Source: Melampsora larici-populina 98AG31 (taxonomy: Eukaryota > Basidiomycota > Pucciniomycetes > Pucciniales > Melampsoraceae). Taken from it: DNA of 64,000 bases. The stretch's first letter is position 1; each line of letters starts with the position of its first letter. Location of the stretch: positions 974,274-1,038,273 of the forward strand of contig NW_006768782.1 in the NCBI RefSeq assembly GCF_000204055.1, in the 5' to 3' direction. The notes under the pieces are model-generated. The model searched no databases, had not been told where the DNA came from, and was given only the letters and a program-made list of their open reading frames with translations. Below, in pieces: positions 45,048-56,667 of this stretch. Made by a program: the position numbers and the translations under genes.

Positions 45048-47219
45048 TCAATACTGCCTTTGAACTAAGCTCAGCGTTTTTGCTCTTCCAGGGTGTCCGG
45101 CTAATACACTTTCATGTCGACTTCGTAGGATTTGGAACTTGCAAATTTTATCATCCGGTACCTCCACTAATCCTTTATAATAAAGGATTCCATTGTGCAC
45201 CTCGTAACCTTGGAGTACTTCCTCCACCTCCTTCACCACCGGCCTTGCTAAAGTTTCCATCAAGCTACTAATTCGCTGGTCATTTGGTGAGGTTTCTCGG
45301 ATTCTTTCCATAATTTCATCGTCGGTCCAAATGGGTGAGTTAGTTTGTTTCTCTAATACGTCGATCTCCATGTTGTCTGATAGTGTATTCTGACAGACGT
45401 CTTCTTCAAACCATTCCTCCACGTCGGCATGCTCGATGGATTCGTCGACAAACCATGCTTCTACGCTATCGATATCAACATTGAAGGTCGTTTCTGATAG
45501 GTTTTCTGGACGTAACAGGCTACCAAACGATAGTTTTTCGTGTGCAGGGGGTTCAAGGTCAGGTCGTCGCGACAACGCATCCGGTTTACTAGATTGTCGG
45601 CCTGGTCGGAACTTGATGTGAAAATCGAAGCATCCTAAAGTTTCCGCCCAACGGGCTTGACGACGTGTAAGTTGTTTCGTTGTCATAAACGTCTCCAGGT
45701 TTTTATGGTCTGTGTAGACTGTGACTTCGAGGCGGTTGGGGTTGCCTTCAAGGTAATGTCTCCACTCCTTGAAAGAAGCAACGACGGCTAACAACTCTTT
45801 ATCGAAAATTTCATAGTTTCGTTTGGCTTGGACCAGTGATTGGGAGAGAAATGCTACCGGGTGTAGGACGTCTTTATCGTCGAGTTGGGACAGTACGGCA
45901 CCTAATGCGAAATTGGAACAGTCGCACTCCAAGATGAAAGGCTTGTAGGGGTTTGCGATCTTCAAGACCGGCGCAGTTGTGAAGGACATCTTCAATGTGT
46001 CGAAGGCCTTCTGCTGGCTTTCCTTCCATTCAGACGGTACGTCATCTCTGGTTAGGTCGTGCAGGGGTCTTGAGATCTGAGAGCAGCCGCTAATGAATCG
46101 TCTGTAGAAGTTTGAGAAACCCAAAAATCACTGGATCTGTGTAACATTTTTTGGGACCGGCCACTCGCTCACTGCCGATACCTTGAGAGGATCCATGCGA
46201 ACTTTGTTCTTGGAAATCAGTAAGCCCAGATATTCGATCTCTTTGCACAAGAATTTGCATTTCTCCGGCTTTAACCAAATGTTGTGTGCTTGTAGTATTT
46301 GCAATACTTCCTCCACAACCTTCTCGTGATCAACTCCTGCTGGTGTGTATATCAAGAGGTCGTCCAGATACGCAGCTAAGTCTCGTCCTATTCTCTCCCG
46401 TAGTATATCAGATATGAAAAATTGGAAGAAGCCCAGGGCTCCAGTCGGCCCAAAGGGCATTGCAAGTGGTTCGAACTGTCCTCTCTTACAAATGAATGCT
46501 AACTTCTTTTCATCTCCTTCTTTGACTCTCAATTTATTGTATCCGTTACGTAGGTCTAGGCTGGTGTAGTCTTCAGCATCCCGTAGGCTATCCACTAACT
46601 CCATTGTGAGAGGAAGTGGGTACTTATTCTTGACGGTGAGCGCGTTCAGTTTTTGGTAGTCGAAACAGGGACGTAGGTTACCGTCCTTCTTCCCCGTGAA
46701 GAGGACTGGGGCGGCCCAAGGCGACATGGTACGTCGAATTGTCCCTTTAGCAAGGCCCTCATCGATCATTGAGTTGAGTGCTGTCTCTTCGGCAGGCGAT
46801 AAAGGTATAATCTTGCTAGCCTGTGGGGTCGCTCCGGGCACTAGATCGACGCGAAATTCATAACGGCGATGGGGGGGAAGTGTCATGGCGCTCGTCTTAC
46901 GAAACATATTGATATATCGGTGATACCTTGTCGGAACCAATTCCTCCGCGGACTTTGACGGCTTGTCTTTAGCTTTGTCAGCTGCTATTTTTGCAGATAA
47001 GTTCCAGGAAGCACTCGCAGCACAGGAGGAAGCCGTTAATCTAGGAATGACCGGTAAGAGCTTGTCAACTGATTCACGTGACTGGCTGATAGCTGTGTTG
47101 TACTCACATCGCGGGGGCTTAATCTCCTTTTCACAGAGAGCCCCCTCGCCGCTTTTCCTAGTGGTCCCCAATTGGGCCTTAAGGCTAGTCGGGGTGGTTT
47201 TCGGACAGGGCGACACCAA
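45048..47219 (-). pseudogene. Reverse transcriptase and RNase H of the Gypsy element
   Basis: The RT blocks run from PLSPAEETALNSMIDEGLAK through MSPWAAPVLFTGKKDGNLR, SLDLRNGYNKLRV, MPFGPTGALGFFQ and the intact catalytic YLDDLLIYT to KFLCKEIEYLGL. After a TGA at 46128-46130 come FLGFSNFYRRFI, then RNase H (LECDCSNFALGAVL, LLAVVASFKEWRHYLEG, VYTDHKNLETF, RPGRQSSKPDALSRR). A TGA at 45048-45050 precedes integrase. Catalytic residues of RT and RNase H look intact; stops alone disable this part. Confidence 0.93.
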
Positions 47220-47790
47220 TTCCTTGGTGGCGATGTTTGTTGCTGTCTTCGTGGTCGGTTCGTGGTTACTTTGTGAGTCTGGTAAGTTCTCCGTCTCGTC
47301 ATTTAAAGGCTGTGGTAGAGGAGAGTCCAGGTCGTTATCTGATTCAAGTAATAACGGCCAAAAGGGGTTCTTAGACTCACATCACGGGGGCTTAGTCTCT
47401 GTATGGCAGAGAGCCCCCTCGTCACTGTCCCTCGTGTTCCCCACTTGGGCCTCAAGGCAATCGGGGGATGTTGGCGGGTTGGACGAAGCCTCATCAGTGG
47501 CTGCGATATTCTTCGGTTGATCTAGTCCTTCTAGCAGTTGGCATTGGGTCTTCGGTGAGTCTAACATTTGTTCTCTTTCGATGTGATGGGGCTGTGGTAC
47601 AAGAAGACTCTGATCGTTATCTGTGTCAAGTAGTAACGGTGAAAAAGGGTTGTTGGACTCACATCGCGGGGGCTTAGTCTCTGTATGGCAGAGAGCCCCC
47701 TCGTCACTGTCCCTCGTGTTCCCCACTTGGGCCTCAAGGCGATCGGGGGATGTTGGCGGGATGGACGAAGCCATTTCGATGGCTGCAATG
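47105..47790 (-). repeat. Three tandem ~260-bp units in the protease-RT linker
   Basis: The best preserved cores are near 47660-47790, 47385-47500 and 47105-47215. Each encodes a variant of EGALCHTETKPPRCE. The first and third units have CGA for the Arg, while the middle one has TGA, a direct view of a CpG transition producing a stop. Confidence 0.75.
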
Positions 47791-48257
47791 TTTGTTGGTG
47801 AGTCTTTCGGGTTCAGTGTTCCAGTCTTCCAGTTGATGCGATGTCCGTTCTCTCGCAGCCAGGGCATCCCAAGGATGGCATCATAAGAATCCTTGATAGA
47901 CGTGACTAAAAACTTCGTCTTGGATTTGTCGTCGTCAATGAACAGGTCTGCGTCATGGGCGACAGTGCGAGGGGCTCCGTCAAAGCCATACACCTCGCCT
48001 GCATTTGGTAGTTTCGACACCGGTAAGCCAGTTCAATCGGCAAATTTCTTGCCCAGCACGACATGCGTGGAACCGCAATTGATCAAGGCATTGGCTGGGA
48101 CGCTATTGGGGTTGGGGGATGTGGCGCAGGGAGACTCAGAAAGGGAAATTGAAGTAAAAACACGGGGATCTTTCTTTTTAATTGCATTAATGTTAAGTGA
48201 GTCCAATTCCATTCCTGATTCTTCCATACTCCGGCCCGGGGGTGGCACATCCGTCAC
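47220..48257 (-). pseudogene. Aspartic protease and repeated linker of the Gypsy element
   Basis: The protease active site reads ALINCGSTHVVL where ALIDCGS is expected, an Asp to Asn change (GAT to AAT after C). The flap/end block AILGMPWLRENGHRINWKTG is present. TGA stops lie at 48033-48035 and 47382-47384. The linker between protease and RT contains three tandem units whose core is RLEAQVGNTRDSDEGALC or a variant, followed by KPPRCE. The pol frame overlaps the Gag end and would need a ribosomal frameshift. Confidence 0.88.
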
Positions 48258-49360
48258 TCCCGAGCTGCGCCATTTTTTGATGTATCTGCTGCTGATGATG
48301 ATGAAGTTGATTGCACCCCTAATCCCACTTGCAGTGCCGCAATCTTCGCCTCTAACTCCGCTATCTTGCCTTTACCACCAATACCACCTCTACCTCGTCC
48401 TCTACTCTTCGACGGACACCAACGAGCTAAGTGATCTTTCTTCCCACAGTGAAAGCACAAACGGTCTGAAGCCCTTCAATTGTATTCGTCTGATGATATA
48501 TTGAATCGGGCAGAGGAAATGTCCATTGCGTTTGGGTCGACGGGACGGGTTACCGTGGCTGAGTCAACCGTTTCGCCTCGCAAGTCATTGTCGATTGCGC
48601 ACGCGAGCTTAGTGATACTCTCGAGGTCGTCAAAGTGGTCACGAATCATGGGGATGCGGACTGCACTCTTCAGTCCTTGGCGGTAGTGACTGATGAGCGT
48701 CGGGAGCTCCCACTTGGTGGTAGGTGCCAATTGATTGAAGCGAATAGTATACTCGGCGGCTGACTTGGTCTGCTTCAGGGCTCGGAGGGCCGCTTCGGCT
48801 CGCTTCTGTCGGTCGGAATCAAAGAAAACTGATTCGAAGGCACGCGTGAACTCGAGGTATGTGACGGGGTTCGCTCAAGTCTCGGCCGGTTCCATAATGC
48901 GCTGAAGGAACGGTTGGGCCCACTTGATTGCTTCACCGGTCAGGTACGAAATCGCGAACATCACCTTCGCATCGTCGGTAGTAAACAACGCCCTGTTCAT
49001 CGCGATGTAAATGCCGACTTGGCTTGCGTACGCCTCAGCCAGTGCGCCTCGGGCACCCTCATATTTGTCGGGGGTTGCCACTTTGATTGCGGGCAAGATT
49101 GTGCTGGTGGTGGGAGCTGGGTGTGCGGTTGGGGTCGTGGCACTAGGTTGAGAAGGTGGGGTTGTGGTTGGGACTGGTCCGGCTCCATTGCCTTGGGCAG
49201 CCTCTAGTTCGGTCACTCTAGCTTCGGCGTGGGTGCGTCGGTTGGTTTCCTCGGCAAGTTGAGCAGCTAGTTCTGCCCTTTGAGCCGTCTCCTGGTTCAG
49301 TCGATTGTTGATGTCGGCGAGTTGCTGAGATAGGCGGTTCACGTCCTCGGCGGTGGCCAT
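48254..49360 (-). pseudogene. Gag of the Gypsy element
   Basis: It starts MATAEDVNRLSQQLADINNR with an N-terminal coiled coil, then a Pro/Thr-rich linker. The Ty3-type capsid region follows (KYEGARGALAEAYASQVGIY, YLTGEAIKWAQPFL, TYLEFTRAFESVFFD, ELPTLISHYRQGLKSAVR). The zinc knuckle CFHCGKKDHLARWC is intact. Two in-frame stops, 48875-48877 and 48476-48478, are both TGA after T and fit CGA to TGA. Confidence 0.92.
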
Positions 49361-49540
49361 TTCAGCTGATGATGGGTTGTCAGGGTCGATGTCGTACCAG
49401 GAGGTGCTTTCGGATGACTCGGTCTCTTCGGACGGTGGTTGGTAGGAAGGCGTGATGGGTTTGGGTGTGAGGTATGTCTAATGTGCGTGATTCTTTCTTC
49501 TACTTCTAACTAATAAAATCCAATAGCTAATATAAAACTT

Positions 49541-49640
49541 CTAAAAAAAAATTTTCTTCTTCTTGCTGTTAAATTTTTTTTTCTTCTTCTTTTCTTCTTT
49601 TAAACTTTTTTTCTTCTTCTTCTTCTTTATGTATTTTCTT
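49541..49640. repeat. TTC-rich low-complexity tract in the Gypsy 5' leader
   Basis: Repeated TTCTTC blocks (GAA-rich on the element's sense strand) between the 5' LTR and the Gag start. Confidence 0.8.
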
Positions 49641-49672
49641 CCTTCTGTCTGTCTCGGATAGATGCTACAATG

Positions 49673-50527
49673 TGTTATGGCCAGCTTCAGGGGCCTTGAG
49701 ATGGGGACAGAGAGAGGGAAAGGGTGCTGAGTATGTACACCACGGGGCAATTGTTGAGCCAAAAGCTGAGCTCAAAAGTGGTCGTGTCCAAAAACCGGTC
49801 AAACGCTGGCCAAAATCTCAGGTTTTGGTCAGATCTTGACGGTCGGATGAGACCGGCTGTTTTCTGGCCAAAACCTCAGTTTTTGGCCAGAAAAAAGCTG
49901 GTCTTTAGCTGATCGATCTGGCGGTATATTGATGAGCATTATGCCCGTCAAAAGCTGGACAAACGGCCGTCTGATACGACGGTCAGATTTGATGCTGTGA
50001 AACAAAAAACCCGTTTTTGTGATCTTGTCAATAGAAGGTGTTCTAGCCACAGTTTTTGTGATTAGACAACGGGAAAGCTCCCAGAATCGAATTCATGGTC
50101 TGGGAGGCCCTCAACCCTTGATCAGCACAACACCCCCATCCACAAGAGTTGAGGAGGTAAGCACTGGGTGGAGGCATGAGAAGGTGAAGAGAGATGAGCT
50201 CGATCTCTCTTCACATGATCAGCGGCCGCTTCCGATGATCGAAGCCCGTCTACAGGCCGCCGTTTGCCCAGATGCCGGCCGCCAGCAAAGCCCAGCCAAA
50301 AGACCGCCGTTCCACTGGCCAGATTTTGGCGGCCGGCCACCACCAAGGAAATCTGGGCTTTTGGCGGTCTTTTCTGACCGTCAAACGGCGAGCCCAATTG
50401 CCCCGTGGTGTAGTATAGTTATTGTAGCATGAGGAGCAATACAAGTGGAGCGCTGGCTCGCATGAGGTTGAGAGTTACACATGTCACATTTTGTGACAGC
50501 TCCATGATCCGTGACAGGATCATAACA
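49673..50527 (-). repeat. 5' LTR of the Gypsy element, interrupted by a MITE
   Basis: 855 bp. Removal of the 673-bp insert and one TA leaves 180 bp, identical to the other LTR except for one base. Confidence 0.93.
49738..50410 (+). mobile_element. 673-bp inverted-repeat element with TA duplication, in the LTR
   Basis: The ends are CACCACGGGGCAATTG and its perfect inverse. TA duplications are at 49736-49737 and 50411-50412. The intact LTR at 30678 shows the empty site (GTATG-TA-GTATAG). No transposase. The interior is related to 9155-9816 in reverse orientation. Confidence 0.93.
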
Positions 50528-50532
50528 CCCTC

Positions 50533-51006
50533 CAAGTATAATTTCTCAATTGCTGGAGTAGTACTGGGGAAAATCTTGAAAGTAGAGATTTGTAACCTTT
50601 ATTGTTGACCCTTTTCATGATATTCACCTCAATCTCTTGACTCACAAAAACTTGAACAGCTATGGAACAATAATCATCATCAAAAAAACTTTGATTTAAG
50701 CAATCTGTTAGGATGTACTTTGCTTCAGATATGTGGCAAAAGGAGCATGTTACCATGTCTGTGTACCTATTGAACCCTGTGGTTACGACTCCTAGGTGTG
50801 TTGTTGTGCATGCTGAAGTTTGATTTATCCAATATGATTGTTGTGCAATGTATCACTTAAAACTCAGACAAATTTTGGAACATGTACAACTAATGATAAG
50901 GCAAAAAAACATTGAAAATCTTCCTCCCACTTATACTGTGATGTGCTGAACTCAATATCTACTCTGGTCCTGAACATAATCATCAGAATTCATAATCCAA
51001 CCAAGC
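50533..51006. other. Upstream region of the first tandem signal-peptide gene
   Basis: It resembles 54040-54230 upstream of the second copy (blocks CACTTAAA.CTCAGACA.ATTTTGGAACA, TGTGCTGAACTC, CATCAGAATTCATA). No ORF of its own. Confidence 0.6.
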
Positions 51007-52956
51007 ATGTCACATTTGTTTGTCTTTTTGATCACAATAAACTACTTTGTGTTCTTCCGTGTAGTGACCTCATTCTTCCCAAATGAGCAAGACCTCGCAG
51101 CTCCCAGGACCTTAGGCACCTGGGAAGTTGCAACCACAAGCTCCACATCATTACCCAGCTGGTTTTGGGATACAGATGCAACATATGAACCAGAATATGA
51201 AAGTCGTCTTGAAGCTATTGAAGAGGAGTTCCTTGATGTACTTGAGCAAAACAAAAAATTGCAAGACTTTCAAGCTCACAATGCTTTCAATAATGAGGGC
51301 ATCCCACTACAGGGGTACCCAGAGCATCATTTGCACATCAAACAATCATTGAACACTCCAACAAGTTCAGCTGTCTCACTTGGGAGTGGAACTGTCACAG
51401 AAAGAGAGAACCAAGGCTGAACCAAGGCTGAACAGAAAACCCTTGCAAAGGAAGAAGATCACAATGGCACTGAAGAAAACTCCACACAACTTGAACAGGC
51501 ATTCAACAAAAAGCATAAAAACAACTTTTATTTCTCAAAATTAGGTTCACCAATCCCCTCTTCTCAAATCGATGTTGGAGTTCTGATCTCTTATGAATCA
51601 AAGAAGAGCCTACCAAATACTGGGAGGGTTGATTACAGAGCTTTGATTTGGACACTCAAATGGCAATTTCAATTAGCTATGTGGTTCACACCTGGTGTTT
51701 CTGAAGACATTATATCAGTGTTTGACGAGGTCAAAGACTCATCAAAAGCACAGTTACCAATGGGTAAAACATACCCATATGATGCACAGAAGGTCATCCC
51801 AGCAATTGAGAAGATACAAACAAATGTGGTTATGGGATTCCTTGGATCATTGAGGCTTATACATTTTAAGTATGGGGATTTATCTGCAAGGAAGCAATTG
51901 ATAGAAGATGGGTGGAAATTCTTAAAAAACATCTTGAACAATCAATTTGTGAAATTGCAAGATGAAGTCAACTGTGTGACACATAAAGGCTTTAAAACAA
52001 GCAATTATAAATATAAATGCTCTGATGATATCCTTTCACATGCATTGCATATGCCGGAAAGATCTCCAATATCATTTGGGATTATCATTGAACTTCTCAA
52101 CATGTGGTATCAGAGTACCAAACACCAGGCGTCCCTGTACAAAGTCAATCTAAGTTATAATTCCTTCCTTAAGACATGTGAAGAAGCATATCAACAACAG
52201 GGAGAAGGTAATTCACTATGGAAAGTAAGTAGTGGATGCAATTCCAATGAATTGAGACAACATAAATTTAGTCTTGAAAATGGGGTGGGAATTAACCCTT
52301 CAAATGAGGGTGAAGTCAATCTAATTAGAGCATTTCCTAGCAGACTTAAGCGTATGGGATGGGTAATAATTGATGACAAAAACACAGGATATGCAGGAAA
52401 AATAGATGTGTTCTTCAAATCACTATCCAAAGATATACAGGTATTTTATAGACACCAAACTCTCAACAAAAACATTCCAAAGACTAACAGTAACAAAATC
52501 ATTTTGAGCAATGAAATGATAAATAAGGCAGTGTTGTCAGCTCACCAGGATATTGTACCATTGTTTTTTGGAATCCTTTCTGTCATTCAAAAATGTAAAG
52601 TGGATGAGAAAATTTCAAAAATCATCTATGAGAAAGGTTGGGAGCACCTGAAAACATATTTCAATCAGTGGTTGACGTTTTTCAGGGATAATAAAAATCA
52701 AGCAATCTGGACAACATATTACTGTAGACCCAGAGAGGAAGAGTGGTCAAATATAAAGTACACAATATCTCATATGGGCAAGATTGTTCGTGGAAGATGC
52801 AAGTCTATGCAGCTTCTCTGGTATCTTGTAGATATCTGGTATGAGGTTGTCATTGGCAAGGGAGAAAGTGACACACATGAAATTGCAGTCCATATTTCAC
52901 CCCCAAACCGTCAGTTTTTGAAACACAGGTGTCTCACCAGCTCTCTACTTGGGTAA
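51007..52956 (+). CDS. Predicted secreted protein of unknown family, copy 1 (one in-frame TGA)
   Basis: The frame from ATG at 51007 to the stop at 52956 is 650 codons, open except for a TGA at 51418-51420 where copy 2 has AGA. The N-terminus MSHLFVFLITINYFVFFRVV looks like a signal peptide. The C-terminal ~430 residues are best conserved with copy 2: FQLAMWFTP, IEKIQTNVVMGFLGSLRLIH, ELLNMWYQSTKHQASL, FFKSLSKDIQVFYRHQ, IIYEKGWEHLKTYFNQW and GKIVRGRCKSMQLLWYLVDI. No known domain was recognised; a secreted candidate effector of a rust-specific family is possible but unproven. The Gypsy insertion lies 480 bp upstream and separates the gene from its old 5' flank. Confidence 0.6.
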
Positions 52957-54230
52957 ATATCTCCAGTTATTATTCTTTATTCAGAGTTGTTTATTACCCC
53001 AAATTTCACTGGTTCCATGCTGCATGTTGTGACTGTTGTTGAGTTTGAATAATTTGAAGCATCCTTGACCAAATTGAAATATGTAGAATGGGTAACTCCA
53101 TTTGTCAGAGTAGAGTTGTAACTTTTTCCTCTTCATACAAGATGATCTAAATCTTTTTTAAGTGCCAGAAGGTTAAACTCAAAACTTGTGGGGTGAGCTA
53201 TAAATCATAATCATTTCTGGTCTGGCAGATCATGGATTAGGTCAGCCCTAACTTCCAAATATGATCTACTCACTATTCTTGTGCAGGATAATGAACACAA
53301 GTCCCCATTTGAATCACCTCTCATGGATAGAATTTGCAAGTAAATAGATGGCCACAATTTTATATTTTGAGGAACTGGATAAGAGTAAACCATATGAGAT
53401 AAAAGATAAAAACACTGTAGTAGAACAAGTAATGACTAATTAACAGTTTTCACAGGCAGTAAGCCAAAATAATATGAAGCCATTGAGAACTGATTTGCTC
53501 CACACATTGGGTATGTTATCTTAGCTCTTCATCACCATTGGTTGGTGCAGTCTCAAGGAGAGCGCTTGCTCCTGCTCTGGCAACCCCAAGGAGTTCCAAA
53601 GGTAAGGATGGGGCGGCACCCTCTAGGCTGTCTGAGAAAAACACCATGAGGTCTCCACAAAAGTGCTGGTGTTGGTGGCAGAGAGTGTACTTATGCTGAG
53701 ACTCCAGTCGTCATGTAGACATCAATGACTTGAGTATCAGTATCACTCACCTTGGCTTCATAGACTGTTTATTTTATTCTTCCACTTTGAAAGTAACACA
53801 GCTGCAGTGCATTCAGACCGCTTATGACTATAAGGCTATACAATGATGTAGAATGGTACCCAAATAATGTCTTCAACTAACAAGACATGGTTCTTATTAT
53901 ATCAAATGACATGACTATGGTCTACAAAGATAGTTCACCCTTGCACCTTTGAATTCCACACCAATCAGCTTGAGTTCTGTGAGGAAAATTCTGGCACTAG
54001 TAAGATTGGAGGGTATGTTATATTATATATAGACAGGTGTCATGTTCAATTCATCTGAGGATATTGTTATGGAACAATTCACTTAAACCTCAGACACATT
54101 TTGGAACAGGTTCAAAAGTTTTTCAGGCAAAGAAACACCAAAGGTATATGCCACTCATAATGGAATGTGCTGAACTCCATGTCTCTTCTGGGGTTGAAAA
54201 GACCCATCAGAATTCATACCCCCAACAAAA
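52957..54230. other. Spacer between the tandem copies
   Basis: The second half (53755-54230) repeats the 5' flank of copy 1, part of which is now at 30330-30450 on the other side of the Gypsy element. No other gene recognised. Confidence 0.5.
53755..53870. repeat. Upstream flank repeat, copy 2 (paired with 30330-30450)
   Basis: Shares blocks CATAGAC.GTTT, AACACAGCTGCAGTG.ATTC and GACTATAAGGCTATACAAT with 30330-30450. Confidence 0.55.
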
Positions 54231-56180
54231 ATGTCACATCTTCTCACATTTTTGATTACAATAATCCACTGTGTGTTGTTCCATGATGATGTAGCAACCT
54301 CATTCTTCCCAAGTGGCCAAGAACTTACAATCCCTTGGACCCTAGCCGCCTCAGATGTAGAAACCAGTGGTCCCACATCAATACCCAGCTGGTTTTGGGA
54401 ACCAGATGCAACATATGCCCCACAATATGAAATTTGTCTCAACACTACTGAAAGGGAGCTTCGTGATGCACTGGAGCAAAGAAAAAATCCTGATGGCTTC
54501 CAAAACCATAATTCTTTTGATGATTGTACCCCTCCTAGCTATTTATCCAACTTCAACATACAACTACAAGGGGACTCACAGCAACATTCACATATTGCAC
54601 AACCATTCAACACTCTACAAAGATCAATCAGCTCACTTGGAATTAGCAGTGATATAGAAAGGGAGAACAAGAGGAGAGCCAAGGCTGGACATAATATCCT
54701 TGAAAAGGATGTAAATCAAAAGGCTAGTGATAAAGAATTCCCACACATTGAGCAGGCATTCAAAAAGAAGCACAAGAGCAGCTGTGATTTATCACAAGAA
54801 TGATTAACAAACCCTTTGTTTCAAAATGACCCTGGGGATCTGGTTTCTTACAATGCAAAAAGCTACCAATCAGGGACTGGGAAGGTTGAATACAGAGGCT
54901 TAATGCAGACACTGTGATGGCAATTTCAATTGGCTATGTGGTTCACGCCTGTTGTTTCTGACAAAATTATTTCAGTATTTGAGGAATTTAAATATTCATG
55001 CAAAGCAAAGCTAGCAATAAGTGGATTGTGTTCTTATGACTCACAGAAAATCATCCAGGCAATTGAGAAGATACGGACCAATGTAGTGATGGGGTTCCTT
55101 GGATCTCTGAGGCTGATCCATTCCAAGTATGGGGATTTTTCATCAAGGAGACAATTGATAGAAGATGCATGGGGATTTTTGCAAAACTTTTTAAACAATC
55201 AATTTGTGCCATTGCAAGATGAAGTTATCTTTTTGGCACCAGAATGCAGTGAAAAGTCCAGTTTAAAACATAAAAATTCTGTTGATATTCTTTCACATAC
55301 TTTACAAATACAAGAAAGGTCTCCGGTCCAGTTTGAAATGATTCTTGAACTTCTCAATATATGGCACCAAAGTACCAAACACCAGGCATCACTGCACAGA
55401 ATCAATATAAGCTATGATTCTTTCCTTCAGACATGCAAAGAAGCTTATGAACAGCAGGGGCAAGGTAATTTGATACGGAACATGCCTAGTGGATGCACTT
55501 CCAATGAATCTGTGGTGAAAAGTAAAGTTTCAAAAAAGGATGGAGTCAAGTCAGTCACAGGATTTCCCAGCAGACTTAGGCTGATAGGACATATGATTCT
55601 CAAGGAAGAACACACAGGATATTCAGAATACATACAGGTGCTGTTCAAATCACTTTCCAAGGAGATACATACTCTTTATAGACACCAACCTGAGAAAAAA
55701 ATGGATTATCATCAATCCAAAATCATTCTGAGCAATAAAATGATAAGTAAGGCATTGGATTTAGCTCAGAAGGATAGAATATCATTGTTTTTTGGAGCCC
55801 TGTATGTCATGCAAACATCTAAAATAGATGATCAACTTTCAAAAATAATTTATGAGAAGGGTTGGGAGCACCTGAAGACATATTTTAAGCAATGGTTATT
55901 GTTTTTCACAAATAATCAAAATAAACCCATTTGGACAACAGATAATTGTAGAAGCAGAGAGGAGGAATGGTCAAATACAAAACAGACAATATCTTACCTG
56001 AGCAAGATTGTTCATGGAAGATGCAAGTCTCTGCAACTTTTCTGGTACCTTGTAGAAACCTGGTTCGATACCATCACCAGTAAAGCCAATGAGGATTCAC
56101 AGGAAATTGCTGCCCACATCTTACCCCCAAGCCGACAAATGTTGAAAATAAGGTGTCTAACCAAGTCTCTGTTGGGGTGA
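54231..56180 (+). CDS. Predicted secreted protein of unknown family, copy 2 (two in-frame TGAs)
   Basis: The same architecture and exactly the same total span (1950 nt) as copy 1. The N-terminus MSHLLTFLITIIHCVLFH is signal-peptide-like, followed by ATSFFPSGQELTIPWTLA and an acidic middle region. The conserved C-terminal region runs from FQLAMWFTPVVSDKIISVF to the end (CLTKSLLG). In-frame TGAs are at 54801-54803 and at ~54915-54917 (TL-TGA-WQF, where copy 1 has Lys). The rest is open, so the copy is either a recent pseudogene or is read through. Family unknown. Confidence 0.55.
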
Positions 56181-56667
56181 ATGTTCCTTTTTCATGCACC
56201 TTATCATACATTTACTGCCTCATATTTCAATCATCATATTTTGGGTATTTACAATCTTGTTCCAGTTCAAATGGGTATAAGCACTTCAAACCCAAGTACA
56301 TGTACAACTGTTCCAAAAAAGATTGAGTATTTTTGAAAATCTTGCCAACATGCAAAACCGGGGTTTCGTCTCTCCACTTATAATTGGAAGGATAAAGAAA
56401 AAATCAAACCTTTAACCAATTTTTTTCTCTGATTTTACCTAACAACTTTCTGTAAAAAAAGTTGTCAATATTTCTCAAAATGACTGTAGATGTAGACTGT
56501 TGTTATGAGCCCTCAACAAGATGTATGCTTGTAGGCTAGTAATGAGATCACACTCTACTTGAGCCTCATATTTGACATCCTCATGTTGAAATCTTGTGCT
56601 ATCACAAAGGCACCCTTCACCAGACCCTTGATACAAGCTACAAGCTACAAGCTCTTAATCTATTGCA
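56181..56667. other. 3' flank of copy 2
   Basis: AT-rich, no gene recognised. Confidence 0.4.

Larger units (their letters stand above)
30678..50527 (-). mobile_element. Ty3/Gypsy chromovirus (nested host element), complete with LTRs and target duplication
   Basis: LTRs occur at 30678-30857 (3' LTR) and 49673-50527 (5' LTR, enlarged by an inserted 673-bp element plus TA). The outer flanks are the same five bases, CCCTC (30673-30677 and 50528-50532). On the minus strand the order is Gag, protease, RT, RNase H, integrase, chromodomain. The integrase is interrupted by the element at 31845-44724. A purine-rich tract (AAACGGGGGATAG) adjoins the 3' LTR. Pol is one reading frame apart from in-frame TGA stops, so the element is dead but young by LTR comparison. 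Confidence 0.93.

Noticed and set aside
51418..51420. TGA read as selenocysteine in the tandem genes
   Set aside because: No SECIS-like structure was recognised, fungi of this group are not known to me to use selenocysteine, and the aligned residue in the other copy is Arg, not Cys.
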